Positions 27,199-38,477 are shown, counted from the stretch's first letter. The stretch is 64,000 nucleotides of DNA from Epiperipatus broadwayi (GCA_028023455.1 JAQFVV010012573.1:1610815-1674814); one strand, 5' to 3'. Notes: generated by a model not told the origin, from the letters alone. Made by a program: numbers and translations.

Positions 27199-27218
27199 TT
27201 TGGCGCAACAACTAGGGC
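26790..27218 (+). repeat. Reiterated LTR-end/primer-site-like modules
   Basis: 'ccattacatttgg' or variants begin at about 26794, 26851, 26892, 26964, 27017, 27120 and 27191. Several are followed by a decayed version of the primer-binding consensus: GGCACCACAAACTGTTGG, GGATGCCACAACGTGG, GGTGTCTCAAAGTTAGGGGC and GGCTTTCCCAATGTTTGGGG. The last, GGCGCAACAACTAGGG, is the functional-position one. Spacing is irregular (about 40-100 bp). The 3' LTR carries the same series up to its end. Confidence 0.7.
27199..27218 (+). promoter_or_regulatory. Primer-binding site of the 9.4-kb LTR element
   Basis: TTTGGCGCAACAACTAGGGC directly follows the LTR. TGGCGC...CAAC...GGGGC is the usual complement of a tRNA 3' end in many Gypsy-like elements; this copy deviates from it. 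The tRNA identity is not assigned. Confidence 0.6.
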
Positions 27219-28846
27219 TCGAAATAAGCTAATTAGGGCTTGAAATACCCCACATACCTGAGAGATGTGTAGTATATATATTGATATGAGATGTATAGTT
27301 TAAAGAAAGAGAAGCATTTTTGTGTGTTTAATTTTTTTTATATAAATGGAAATATTTTGGCCTTATGTTTAGATGGTGATGGTTACTGTTATTGTATTTT
27401 TTTTAATGATGAAAGATAAATATAGTCATGAAGCAGTTTAATTTCAATTTAAAAATTATATTGATGGTGTTAAATTATAGCGTAATAATTTTGTCCATAT
27501 TTGGAAAGTTTATGTTGTAGAAAATCTATAATTTTGAGGGTTAGATTGGATATTTGATTGTTGGAGTTTGGTTGGTTCTGTTGCAAGTATTGATGTTGGA
27601 TGGGGAATTTTTGTCATTGTCTTGAGGATGTGATGCATTCATGTCACTTGTGATTGATTGATCTCATTTACTGCTCCAACCCAAATTTTGATGTTTATTA
27701 TTATTTATCATGAAGCAGTTAACAGTAGTCCTGCCATGATTTTACCTTTAAGACTCCAGAGAGAGTAAGGTATAATTATTTTGATATATGTATAATATTT
27801 GCCTCTAAGACTCCCAAAGATGAGCAAGGAAATATTTTATAAATAATAGCCCCTAAGACTTGGATGTAAGCAGGGCAGTGCAATAGTGTTTTCAGAAAAT
27901 TATTATGGGTTGTAGTAGCTTGGATAGAATGAAATGTGATAATCATCTAAGTGTTCATGAAACATTGTATGCTTTAGGAGTAGTGATTGAATTCTTTTAT
28001 CTATATCAAAGTTGTGAAGTGCTAATCAATCTTTTGGCTGTCAGTATCTGTCGGATCTTTGGAGGAATAGATAAGTATATAACCTAAATATATAACACCA
28101 AACTTAAGGGCTTGGTTAATTGATTATTGTTGGTAACAAATAATCTATTACATTGATTATCAATTAGGGTTTGAAAACAAGCATATCAATGTTATATTTT
28201 CCATTATAAGTGACTTTTAAACATGAAGTTCAATTAGTGAATATTTGTTGATGATAAACTGCATTAGTACAATTTTAGTAAAATAATGTTTTGGCCACAA
28301 AAGTTAATAATTAGTGAAGTTGATTTTTTTTTATGTATATAAAATGGTATTAAGTTTTAAGGTCCAGAAAATTTATAGGCATCAATTTAAGCATTTTATA
28401 TTTAACTACCATTATTTTGAATGAGAAAGTTGTCTCACTATATTATCAAATTAGTTATTTTTAAGGCATGTGAACATTTAGTTGTATTTTAAATATTTCA
28501 AGGTTATATTGAATTTGATATGAAATTTCCACATTTCAATATGGTATAAGTGTAGAATATTTATTATCATTAAATATAAATAAATGTTATTTAGTGATAT
28601 CAGTTGTTACTCTCTTTCTATATATATATATATATTTTAGAGAAATTTGTTGATGTTATGGTGATAGATGAGATTTTTTTTTAAGCCAAGAAGTTCATGA
28701 GTTCAAACAACTGAAATTTAGATTGTCAGATAGCTACTATGAATAATAAAATTAAAAGGCTTGTATTTTGCTTAGTTGAGTAATTGCTTGTTGGGATAAT
28801 GATTGGAGATGGTGAGCCCTTGATCTGAGGTAATTACTATATAAAA

Positions 28847-28876
<30 letters not shown>
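27219..28876 (+). other. Leader region of LTR element, no ORF recognised
   Basis: Non-coding by eye. Near 28105-28180 there is another eroded 'taagggcttggttaattgattattgttg' block resembling the LTR-end modules, suggesting that the leader also received copies. The chance frame 27905-28087 has no recognisable motif. Confidence 0.5.
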
Positions 28877-28877
<1 letters not shown>

Positions 28878-29197
28878 TGTATATTATTTTTTTTTTTTTT
28901 ATAATTATTGGAAAAAGTAAAGAAATGCCCGTTTGTGGTAATTTTTATGTAAGGAATTTAATGGAGAAACCAATAACTTCTGAGCTAGTTGCTGATAATC
29001 ATCAAAAGGAGAATGAAATGATAGTTGATAAATACACAGATAGTGGGTGGGAATCTATACATTGTATATTTGAGGAGAGAATCCAAATAATTGATAAATA
29101 TATCGATAAGTTCATGAGGTTGATTGAAGAAAGGATGTGGAAAGAAACTCAATTTATTAATAAAAATGTTGAAGATAGTAATCATCTGTTGAGATAG
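28877..29197 (+). pseudogene. N-terminal part of the element's Gag-like ORF
   Basis: After a poly-T-encoded Phe/Ile run, the frame from about 28910 (GKSKEMPVCGNFYVRN) is charged and predicted helical, ending LLR before TAG at 29195-29197. It reads as the beginning of the same Lys/Glu/Asn-rich protein that resumes at 29387; the gap of about 190 bp has stops in every frame. No zinc knuckle or capsid motif can be seen. Gag-like is inferred only from position after the primer-binding site and from coiled-coil character. I do not recognise the family. Confidence 0.4.
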
Positions 29198-29386
29198 TTA
29201 GACAAGATGTTACAATAGTAGAGCTAATTTGAAAAATAAATTAGAGGAGAATAATAAACACAAAATATTGAATCTAAAAGTATAGAAACTGAATCTAAGC
29301 ATCAGTTGAGATAATTGATAAGGATATAGCAAATATGAAGATCTTTCAAAGTAAATGATAAATCTGTTAAAGTAACTAGTACAGAT

Positions 29387-30907
29387 TTGAAAAAGCGTAA
29401 AGAACCTATTAGTTTAATTAGTAAAAGTATGGCAGAAAATAGACAACTTGTTAAAATAATAAGAAAAGCAAATCCACAAGTAATTAAGATAGTTAATGAA
29501 AATATTAACTTGTATAATAGTTTGACAGAAGAAAATAAAGATACTGTCAAGTTAGTTAATAAAGATGTGTATGATAATAAATCATTTGTTAATTTGGTAG
29601 ATGATGGTGTTATGAGATTAGACACAAAAGTTGATAAAAAAATGGAAGAATATAAAGAACCCATAGATGTGACTAGTGAAAATATTAATGAAAATGAAGA
29701 GTGTGTTAAAATAGTTGATAAATCCTTAGAAATAAAATTAAATTCACAAAAGCAATCAGAAAAAGTAGAATTAAGTTGTGAAAGATTAAAGGACACTGTT
29801 CAGAATTTAGAAATTGGACAGTTAGGTTTTCAATGGTTAGACATTAGTGCTCTAGAGTTAGGAGAAATAAAAATGCATTATAATAAAATGAATGAAAGTG
29901 TTCAAACTTTAGAAGTTGAATTAAGTTCACCAGAAAAGATTAAAATTAACTCTCAAAAATCACTAGAAAGAACAGAATGTGTTTCTCAAAGTCAATGTAA
30001 AGAAAGTGTCAAGATAGATCAAAAATATTCTTGTAAGTTCTTTTTGTACACCAATTTTAAAAGTAACAATCGGAGTTTTGAACAGAAGTTGTTTAGTATG
30101 AATTTTCATAGGAAGTTTATGGATCATGTGTATTCATATAACTTGGATGCAAGGGATTATTACTATTGTAATAAACCACTTGAAAGGCAAAACTCAATAT
30201 ATAAATGTAGTTCTTTTCAATCTATAGCCAATGATGGTAGAGTGCATGCAAAGTGTTTAGTATATAGTAACATGAGTATTGAATTCAATAAATTTTGTCT
30301 GGATATGACACATTATCTTAATCATAAGATGTTATCTTATAAAGAACAGTATCATGGTAATTTTGTGTGGTACAAAGAAAGCATATTTTTATATATATTA
30401 GAACATAAATATTTGAATGTTAATTTGTACCATTGTTGCAATAGAAATGACTTATTTTACAAGTATGCCAGTAGGACAAAGTTCGTAAGATATATCTTAT
30501 TGAAATTTGAGAGAAATAAAAAGGTATTCAATTTAAATATTGGTAGAAATATTATTGATGTAGAAAAAGAAATTGGAAAAGCTAAGATCAAACTTAAAAT
30601 GATAGAAGATGATCTGATTAATATAGATTTTTTTAAAGAAAATGTAAATAAAGAAAGAGATATTGGAAAAGCCAAAGTTAAACTTAAAGTTATAGATGGA
30701 AAGATAAATAATATTGATTTTCTTAGAGAGAATATTGACAAGGAAAGAGATGTAGGGAAAGCAAAGGTAAAATTTAAAAGAATAAATGAAAAGATATTTA
30801 ATTTAATTCTTAGCAGAAAGATTATTGATAAAGAAAAAGAAATTGGCAAAGCCAAAATTAAACTTAAAATGAGAAGTGATGATGTGATTAGTAAAGATTT
30901 TCTTTGA
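29387..30907 (+). CDS. Lys/Glu-rich Gag-like ORF with 30-residue repeats (506 codons)
   Basis: The longest open frame of the window. Residues 1-200 are charged and heptad-like (coiled coil likely). Residues 205-385 contain many Cys, Tyr and His without a regular CCHC spacing. From about residue 390 a 30-residue unit built on EKEIGKAKIKLK repeats: it starts with EKEIGKAK, ERDIGKAK, ERDVGKAK, EKEIGKAK, and after the TGA stop at 30905-30907 a fifth, ERDLSKPK, continues in frame, so the stop is secondary. No RT, protease or integrase motif is present. It lies in the interior of the 9.4-kb LTR element in sense orientation, the Gag position, and would form RNA-binding particles if it is a Gag. Function unproven; I do not recognise a database family. 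The antisense 164- and 182-codon frames are shadows of it. Confidence 0.55.
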   Translation: MKKRKEPISLISKSMAENRQLVKIIRKANPQVIKIVNENINLYNSLTEENKDTVKLVNKDVYDNKSFVNLVDDGVMRLDTKVDKKMEEYKEPIDVTSENINENEECVKIVDKSLEIKLNSQKQSEKVELSCERLKDTVQNLEIGQLGFQWLDISALELGEIKMHYNKMNESVQTLEVELSSPEKIKINSQKSLERTECVSQSQCKESVKIDQKYSCKFFLYTNFKSNNRSFEQKLFSMNFHRKFMDHVYSYNLDARDYYYCNKPLERQNSIYKCSSFQSIANDGRVHAKCLVYSNMSIEFNKFCLDMTHYLNHKMLSYKEQYHGNFVWYKESIFLYILEHKYLNVNLYHCCNRNDLFYKYASRTKFVRYILLKFERNKKVFNLNIGRNIIDVEKEIGKAKIKLKMIEDDLINIDFFKENVNKERDIGKAKVKLKVIDGKINNIDFLRENIDKERDVGKAKVKFKRINEKIFNLILSRKIIDKEKEIGKAKIKLKMRSDDVISKDFL

Positions 30908-30972
30908 GAAAATATAGCTAAGGAAAGAGATTTAAGTAAACCTAAAGTTAAACTGAAAAGAATTAATATAGT
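30562..30972 (+). repeat. 90-bp in-frame tandem repeat, ~4.5 copies
   Basis: Units start with 'aaagaaattggaaaagc' or variants near 30565, 30655, 30745, 30835 and 30925, exactly 90 bp apart, so they preserve frame. Units 1 and 4 resemble each other most (EKEIGKAKIKLKM), as do 2 and 3 (ERD.GKAKVK), suggesting a two-unit duplication. Confidence 0.85.
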
Positions 30973-30989
30973 AATGTTATTGTTGTAAA

Positions 30990-31464
30990 ACAAAATGATT
31001 TTCAAGAGTTCTTTAATGTTGAAGTTGTATCACATCAATCTGATTTGCAATTTTTAAAGGATTATTTGGAAAATTTGAATGAATACCATTCAAAATTGCC
31101 CAGAGAATTGTTTTTAATTGAACGTAGAACAAGTGAAGTAAAATAAAGACTTACTCAAGTCGATGATGTTTATCAAGATAGTCAAAGGAAAGGTAATAGA
31201 TTATCTGATAAAATAGCAACTGTTATTGATAAAGTTAAGAATTATGTTAGTGCTTATGATCAAGTTACTATTTATGTAAAGGATATAGATGCAGAATCTA
31301 AGGAGTTCATAGCAAAATCTTTAGATGCTGATCCCAAAATTATTCAAAAGCAATTGAATTATACCAAAATGTTATATGAAAATCTTGTAAATCAAAGCAA
31401 ACTTCTTCACAAAGTTCAACATACTGGAAATTCTTTTCAAGAAGAATTAAAAAGGCACTTTTGA
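30990..31464 (+). pseudogene. C-terminal continuation of the Gag-like ORF
   Basis: In another frame an open stretch begins near 30990 (NDFQEFFNVEVVSHQSDLQF), is broken by TAA at 31144-31146, and continues in frame to TGA at 31462-31464 (ends FQEELKRHF). The composition (Lys, Glu, Asp, Asn, Leu heptads) is like the upstream ORF. The stop plus the frame change at about 30985 show that this copy cannot make the full protein. No enzymatic motif. Confidence 0.45.
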
Positions 31465-31655
31465 TTATTTTTTTTTTTAAAGAAAACTTGGACAAATATC
31501 TAGATGATCTGAAAGATAGATATAAATAAATGAATATGGTTATTAATATGAAAAATGATATTCTTTAAACCATGTTAGTCCTTAGAAAGATTACAAATTT
31601 GAGAAGTTTTTCGATATCTCATAATTAATTAGTTATTTGCAAAGACATTTTTTTT

Positions 31656-31674
31656 TCGGTGGATTAGGGGGTAT
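31656..31674 (+). promoter_or_regulatory. Polypurine tract of the 9.4-kb LTR element
   Basis: CGGTGGATTAGGGGGTAT immediately precedes the 3' LTR. The purine-rich core GGATTAGGGGG is at the position where plus-strand DNA synthesis is primed. It is short and interrupted by pyrimidines. Confidence 0.55.
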
Positions 31675-34134
31675 TGTAAATATCGATAAGTCTATCTATA
31701 TTTTAAAAATTATCATTTGTTATATAAAAAAAAAAATCTCTTTGAGTTGATGTTTATATATGAAGTATTATTATTGTTTATGGTTATTAGGTATAGTTAT
31801 TGTTTGAAGTTATTATTTTATTTATATGTTGATGGTACATCGTTATGAATATTTAATTATTATAAATAAATGAAGACATATAAATTGTTGATTATATAAA
31901 AAAATTATTTTATTTGCAGTGATTATTAAAAAAATGCAATATTATTATTTATGTATATTTTTAAAGCTGTCAAATAAATTTTCAATTTAATATTTTTTAT
32001 ATATATGCTTGATATTTTATTTTTTTTTAATGTTAATTGTTTAAAATAAAACATGTGTAACAATGGTTTTCAAAACAGCATTTGCTAGCACGTGGAACAA
32101 CAGCAACAACAAAAAAAAGAAGCCATTATTATTAGGATAGTGATTAAAAAAACAAAAGGATAAAATTTTGTTGTACTTTGTTTCTTTGAAATTACCATTC
32201 TTCAGAATATTGGAATAAGATAGATTTCTATGGTAAATACATAAATCATGACAGGCTAATAGAGATATATTGCAGCCAAGAGGCTGCACCATTTTCTTTC
32301 ATTTATTCCAAGGCAGTTTAAAAAGAAAAACTAAGAAAATTTCAACACATGAATTTCATCGCGTTTGAAGCCGAAATTTGACATAGCTATCTGGAATCTA
32401 TAATGGTCAATCTAATAATAATCTGGAGGTAACTAGAATTAATATATTGGATTCAACATTTCAATTTATTTATTTATTTTTCAAGGAAAGAAATTTTAGA
32501 AGGATAAAAATATACATACATCCAAGAATTGACAATTTTCTCTAACGTGATAGTTTCTTCACTTTAACTAGAATGCATTCTAATATTAAACGGATAAAGA
32601 AATAAAACAATGGAATAAGTTGACTTTTGAAGGAAAACTAAACAGGTGAACTTTGAAAGGTAGTCAATAATTTTATATGTATAAATGATATATAAATATA
32701 TTTTTGAGATCGATATTCATTTTTTTTTTACTTTTATTTTTCATTATAAAAATATAACGTTTTATAAATATTCAATTCAAGCGTCTTGTTTTCTAACAGC
32801 AATAAACATTTAACAGGTGTCAAAATTAACACTTAAGTAATTTAAAATCTTAAAGTATGGCTTATAAGTTTGGGTTGCATATGAGTTGTTATGTATATTT
32901 TAATAAGTAAATTTATATTCGCAAATTTTTATTATAAAAATTGTTTTATTATTAATTTATGTATTTCCATTTTTTTAAACTTCATATAATAATTCTTATG
33001 CAGACCAAAACAATAATTTATATATATTTGCTGTATATAATATTTTTTTTTTTTTTTTTTTTTGAATATCTGAAAAATATAAATATGGATTTGTATTTAT
33101 ATTAATACCTACTTGTTAAGCACAGATATGTCTTTATCTATTTAATATATATACTTATTGCAAGTATATATGTATATTTATTATTTGGGTTTGTATTTAA
33201 AACATTGATATTACCTAAAATTAAACCCTAATATAAAAATAAAGGATGTACTATTTGTTTTATAAGTAATGCCTTTGTAATTTATTTGAAAGAGTATTAA
33301 TATTTTATTCTTATTTTTCTTTTAATGCCAGAGTCATTATGAAATTAATTGAATTCACAATTTAATAGAGGATAACTTCATATTTCACTTATTGTTTAGT
33401 CTTTAGGCCACTTACACATATTATTATTCATTGATATGTTTAGATATACATAAATTTACATAATAGATGTGTATATTGGATTTAATAGAATTCCCTTTGT
33501 TTCTGATATATATTTGATTAGTTAGTCATATCAACCTTGAAAATAAATTATAATGATAGATCTCATTGCTCTGTATGATTTTAGATTTATTTCATGTATA
33601 GCTAGTTGGAAGGGCATATAAACAATTTATTTAAATATAACTGGGATAATTTTGTCTTTCTTCATTTAAATCATACAATCTATTATATTAGGCTTTCTCA
33701 ACAATTGGATTCATTTAGATTATATATATTCCATTACGTTTATCATCCAATGTTTGAAGCATTATTTTCTTCTCATATATTGATGTTCCATTACATTTGA
33801 GGTATAATATGTTTATATGATATATTGTCCATTACATTTGGCACCACAAACTGTTGGTCCCAGTTAACTGATGATTGGTATAATGGAGTAAAAGTATGTT
33901 CCATTACATTTGGATGCCACAACGTGGTCAGCATAATATGTTCATTTAATTATTCATTACATTTGGTGTCTCAAAGTTAGGGGCTTGGTTAACTAATGAT
34001 TATTGTTGCAAAAGTTCATATGTTTATTTTCATTTGAGATCATATAAAGATACATTCCATTATATTTGGCTTTCCCAATGTTTGGGGCCTTCTTTCTTCA
34101 ATTTAAATGGAATGCAGCAAGTACATTCCATTAC
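31675..34134 (+). repeat. 3' LTR (2460 bp)
   Basis: Direct repeat of 24746-27198, starting TGTAAATATCG and ending CCATTAC before (TA)n. It lacks only the terminal A expected from the 5' copy. It carries the same module series near its end as the 5' LTR. Confidence 0.88.
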
Positions 34135-36730
34135 TATATATATATATATATATGATCAACTTCACGCCTTTACTTTATTTTCATTATAAACATTTAACAA
34201 ACTTGATACAATTATTTTTATTTTAACAAATATAAATTTAGTGTGGCAGTTACAATACTGAATGTATGTTTAAAAATAGGCTTTTATTCAATGTTACAAA
34301 AATGGATTTATCTGAGTGGTTTGGTGAACGTTTTATACATTAAAAAAATATTTATAAAGATACAATAGAGTTTCGCTGATTATACGATTTTAGTATGATG
34401 CCCTTAGCATTTGGTAATAAGTTTATTTTCATTTAGAGACTTTATTTATAACAATTAAAATAAGGATACATTTTGATCAGTAAGTAGACTAAAACAATAT
34501 TTATTTTACATTTTCGGCATTTAATGATAGAATATAGTGAAACTCTATACTTATGAAAATGGCTTATTTCAATAAGGGGGACAGCAGCTTCATGAGAAGT
34601 TGGATTTAAACTCCAACGGAAAATATTACAAAAAAAAAAAACGTTTTATTATCACATATCATTACAATTTATTTTGCTAAACAGGCTAGAAAACTAACTA
34701 TAAGAAGTGGCAGTGCTAACATAATATCAGCGAGAGGAAATGGCACATTTAGCCAGGACAAGGTCATTCTCCAGTTTTTTAAATGTGGTACATGCTAGCT
34801 TCATGCTAGAGTGGTACAGAAAGAAAAGGTAAGTAGGAAGTTTCTATGGGCTGAACCATGGCGCATCCATACAGTGCTTCATTTACTCTAACCTGCATGT
34901 TCTAGAAGTAGACATAGACTTCTATCATGAATGAGGACATTAAAAACAGGGGGGTTTGAATCTCTGGAATGAGGTATAGGCAATCAAAGCAGAATATAAA
35001 TATGTATACTTGGAGGAGAAGAATGATGAAAGAAGAGGATCATGACTCTCTGAAGTGAGGTACAGGTGAATCAGATCAAAGCCCTATGCAGCTTATTAAT
35101 AATTTGACACATGCCAGCAACGCTATCATAATAATATAAAGTCACTGAATTTAAATATTAAAGTAAAGCCTTAAATGGTTTAACAAATACGTAATGATAT
35201 GCTAAAAATAATGACTCATGTAAGCTAAAGTCATTTATCATAAGCTAAACTATAATTAATAAAGCGTGCATTGCTCCTCCTTCTTGAATCAATATTTTAA
35301 CATATTAAATAAAAACTAAAATTCACACACTTAAAAGTGCAAATTACAAAATAGATTTAAGTCAGCAGACTTTTTGCAATGATGATCAATGAGAAATTAA
35401 TAAAATTAATGGACACCAATAACCATGTTAGATTGCACAGTATTTATACATTTTGTATAAATTTACAATAAAACATTTATTTAAAAAAGGCATGTATTCA
35501 TTTAACGTACAAACCGTATCTTATGAGATATTTAGAAATAAATAACAAGAACCCATTAATACCCCCCCCCCCTTTCTATTCCACAGCAGGATATAGAAGT
35601 TCATAAGACTAGGTTTGATTGGCATTTACAAATAAAATTATGTGAAAAATATAAAAATATCATTAAAATTAAATTATAAACACATTAAATTATAAAAATA
35701 ATAAGAAGCATGAGTTGGATGAAAAATTTGGTAGTAAACATTAGTTGGATAGCAGAGAATTGATACAAAAGATTAACATACTCACTGATTAGCAAGTTTT
35801 TTTAAAAAAATTAAACATAAAAAAACATTAATTTACAAATTAAATTACAAATTAGAATTGGCTAATGCAATTATGCTGTCTTTGGGCTGGTTACTTCAGG
35901 ATTCTATGGAGTATTGATGAATCTTCTGTGGCAGGTGACATTCTTTGATGGCACAGTCACTCTTGAGTGGTAGGGGCTACATATTAGCATGAGTTGGATT
36001 GAAGAGAGAGGGGAAGTTGGCTTAGACCCCTCAAAAATTGAATGGACATGAAGTCAGCTAGCAACGATTGACCAAACTCTGACCCAATAGATTTTTAGCC
36101 CTATTTATGTCAGTTTTTAGCCACTCAAAGAATGTTTGTTTTAATTAGACTTCCTGACTCTAATGGATCCTTAATTTACAAAAATCTTTTCTCTATTGTT
36201 AGTAGAGATGCAGTCATGAGATAACTGTCCAAAATAAATTCAAACCAATTTTCAGATTGGAAATGGATTTGATAAAAATGTTAATAGCTAACTAAAATCA
36301 ATTAGCTTTGTTTTAGATTTTACTTTCCTTAACTTTAATTTACAAATTCCTTTTAAAATCATGAAACAAACTTCCCACCCCTTTATTTATTCCTGGACCA
36401 TTAATGACTGTACCTTCCATCTTGAATTTTTATGTAGTTTTATGACAAAAAAAAGTAATTACAAAGTATTAAAATAAAAGTAAAAAAAAATACAATTTTA
36501 AAAGACACAAAATTATTTAGTATTTTTAATTATATATATGCTCCTGTAATATATGTATATATCTGAGTCGCATCTATAAAAGTTAATATTTAAAATAATT
36601 AAAAATAAAATTTTTATTTTATATTTATATTTATAAATCTCATAGACACTTCTCAGAAATATATGTATAGTTTATATACATTTTACAAAAAAAAAAGGAG
36701 CAGGATAAAATGTGGACTGTGATAAAACAG
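34135..36730 (+). repeat. Repeat B, copy 1, 3' part
   Basis: Resumes the repeat interrupted at 24745, from (TA)n-gatcaacttcac to 'aaaaggagcaggat.aaatgtgg', and aligns with 38853-41362. Most differences are substitutions. No ORF of note, and I found no RT, transposase or terminal inverted repeats. It contains a C10 run at 35563-35572 where copy 2 has C5. Could be the 3' region of a long LINE, a solo LTR or an unclassified satellite monomer. Confidence 0.85.
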
Positions 36731-37449
36731 TGAAACTTGATCTTGAACTAAAGTTGACTGTTTTACACTTTCCCACTTAAAATGACAAAAAAATGAATTA
36801 AAAAAAATGCCTTTACTTCGAATCCATTCGCAACTGAAGAACAACCAATTTTCTTTCAAAAACAGTACTTAATTATTTAATGTTATCTACAAAAAAAAAC
36901 TTTATGATAGTGCCTTTCTTCTTTTGCACTAAAGGTTTCTGAATTTCTTTCCCCTGTCTTCAACTATCTCTTGCCCTACTCTTTCGCTTGCTCCCCCATA
37001 AATTATTTTATCTGCTTGCTATCATAACCTGTCACCTATATTATATATGCAGAAAACAATATGGGTCACTAATTAACATACGATTATAAACTAACTATTC
37101 ACAAATAAATATGGAAAGCAAAAAAAAAAAAACTAAAAAAAAAACTACCATATTACTTGAATTTTCACTTTCCATTTTGTCTTGGCTGTTCTTCCGCACC
37201 TATAATAGACTTGAAGAGTTATTATTATTACATAGTCATTATCTTTTATCATATTTGGTCATTGCTATACAAAATTTATTCATAATTAATATCAATTCTC
37301 TACTACAACCAACTCAATCCAGGTTCGAATTCACCTTTAGATTCTGTGTTTTAAAATAATTTTTGTTGGCAAATTTATATCAGGGTGCCAGCCAACAAGG
37401 TCCCACAGAATGTACATGTAAAAGCTGGATCACTCAATTCTCATCTATA
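36731..37449. other. Non-repeat AT-rich DNA, no gene recognised
   Basis: One 82-codon chance frame (37111-37359) begins in a poly-A-encoded Lys run and has no motif. Nothing else seen. Confidence 0.5.
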
Positions 37450-37620
37450 AGAAATATATATATATATATACACACAAACTAACGAAAGGAAAAATAAAAA
37501 CATAATAAAAACACAGAATTACTTCTATAAAACTGCTTTAATATTTCAACCAGCAGACTGGTTTTCATCAGAAAGCAAAATGGCTACTTACAGAAATTAA
37601 GTGCTAAATCTTCATGGGAT
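37450..37620 (-). repeat. Hammerhead-bearing repeat C, minus copy
   Basis: Reverse complement of the segment at 38030-38155 over the core: 'gcacttaatttctgtaag', 'tagccattttgctttctga', stem-loop, 'attaaagcagt.ttatagaa', 'taattctgtgtttt', then AT/AC microsatellite. Likely the 3' end of a PLE or SINE family; the parent is not in the window. Confidence 0.75.
37533..37578 (-). ncRNA. Hammerhead ribozyme with minimal stem III, family C
   Basis: On the minus strand: stem I TTGCTTT pairs with AAAGCAG over 7 bp (last pair G-U); core CTGATGA; one extra A; stem II AACCAG-TCTG-CTGGTT of 6 bp; GAAA; then TATT, giving a 2-bp self-complementary stem III (ATAT) with cleavage after ATT. So short a stem III is the PLE hammerhead design that works best as a dimer. 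The extra A before stem II departs from consensus. Identical in this stretch to 38070-38115. Confidence 0.6.
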
Positions 37621-38029
37621 CAATATGAATATAGGTACTATCACATTTTTGAATTACCTGTTTTCTTAGGGATTTGTTTTTTTTCCTAAATAATTATTTT
37701 TTGTTTCCTAAATGATTATTTTATAGGTGGACTAGCAGGAAGTAGAATAATATGTATATAGTAAAATACATATAGTAGAATATATATATGTATACAGTTT
37801 TTTTAGGGTGTGCATATATAATAATATATTTTTATTGTTTTTTGATATATTTTAATATATAATAATAATGTATGTATGGTTTTAGTTTTTTTAAAATAAG
37901 TTTTTTATGAAATAATTTTTTTAGTATTTTTTTATACAAAGTTTTGTAAATATATATATATATATTTATACAAGGTTTTTAAAGATTTTTAGCCTATAGG
38001 AATTAGTTTTGTTATCTGATACGTAACTG
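37621..38029. other. AT-rich spacer between inverted repeats C
   Basis: Poly-T and TA runs. No gene or RNA recognised. With the flanks it would form the loop of an inverted-repeat hairpin. Confidence 0.5.
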
Positions 38030-38135
38030 TCTGTAATATTTTAGCGCTTAATTTCTGTAAGTAGCCATTTTGCTTTCTGATGAAAACCAGTCTGCTGGTT
38101 GAAATATTAAAGCAGTATTATAGAAGTAATTCTGT

Positions 38136-38166
<31 letters not shown>
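38030..38166 (+). repeat. Hammerhead-bearing repeat C, plus copy
   Basis: Matches the minus copy at 37450-37620 from 'gcgcttaatttctgtaag' to 'taattctgtgttt', and ends in (TA)n at about 38137-38166. Confidence 0.75.
38070..38115 (+). ncRNA. Hammerhead ribozyme with minimal stem III, family C
   Basis: TTGCTTT (38070-38076), CTGATGA (38077-38083), AACCAG-TCTG-CTGGTT (38085-38100), GAAA (38101-38104), TATT (38105-38108), AAAGCAG (38109-38115). Predicted cleavage is between 38108 and 38109. All conserved core bases are present. The single unpaired A at 38084 is the only departure I can see. Confidence 0.62.
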
Positions 38167-38169
<3 letters not shown>

Positions 38170-38477
38170 TGTCAGAATTGTCTTACTTTCAAAAATGTGC
38201 TAATAATTGCATCCTTTTATATATATATACACTACATTTTAATATACATGACATTAAACATGATTATATTATTGCATGTACAAACCTGAGAGGAAAAAAA
38301 AATTACAATGACTGAGCATACAAAATCTGAAAAAAATCTTACATCTATACATTATTCATTATTATTCAAAACAAAAAAAAAACATTATACATACATATTA
38401 AATGCTACACAGGATATTGCAGGGTGTGAAAATATCAAATAGCCCCACAACTGGGTGTCCAAACTCGGGGAAAAAAT
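38167..38477. other. AT-rich DNA, nothing recognised
   Basis: A short stretch with A-runs between repeat C and repeat B. No gene or RNA recognised. Confidence 0.5.

Larger units (their letters stand above)
24746..34134 (+). mobile_element. Non-autonomous LTR retrotransposon, 9.4 kb
   Basis: Two nearly identical direct repeats, 24746-27198 and 31675-34134, flank about 4.48 kb. The left repeat begins TGTAAATATCG and ends CCATTACA. It is followed at once by a primer-binding-type sequence, TTTGGCGCAACAACTAGGG, and the right repeat is preceded by a purine tract, GGATTAGGGGGTAT. Both flanks are parts of repeat B, so the insertion is nested and the empty site is visible in copy 2 (junction about 38852). 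The target is a (TA) run, so the exact target duplication cannot be read. The interior has one large degenerate lysine/glutamate-rich ORF region and no protease, RT, RNase H or integrase motif that I can find. It is therefore a LARD-like passenger element needing enzymes in trans. High LTR identity indicates recent movement. Confidence 0.88.

Noticed and set aside
29302-29796. 164-codon minus-strand frame, and the 182-codon minus-strand frame at 30457-31005
   Set aside because: Antisense shadows of the Lys/Glu-rich ORF. The hydrophobic Ser/Leu/Ile composition is what the complement of AAA/GAA-rich codons gives.
24746-34134. Endogenous retrovirus
   Set aside because: No env-like, RT or integrase motif. 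Structure fits a non-autonomous LTR retrotransposon.
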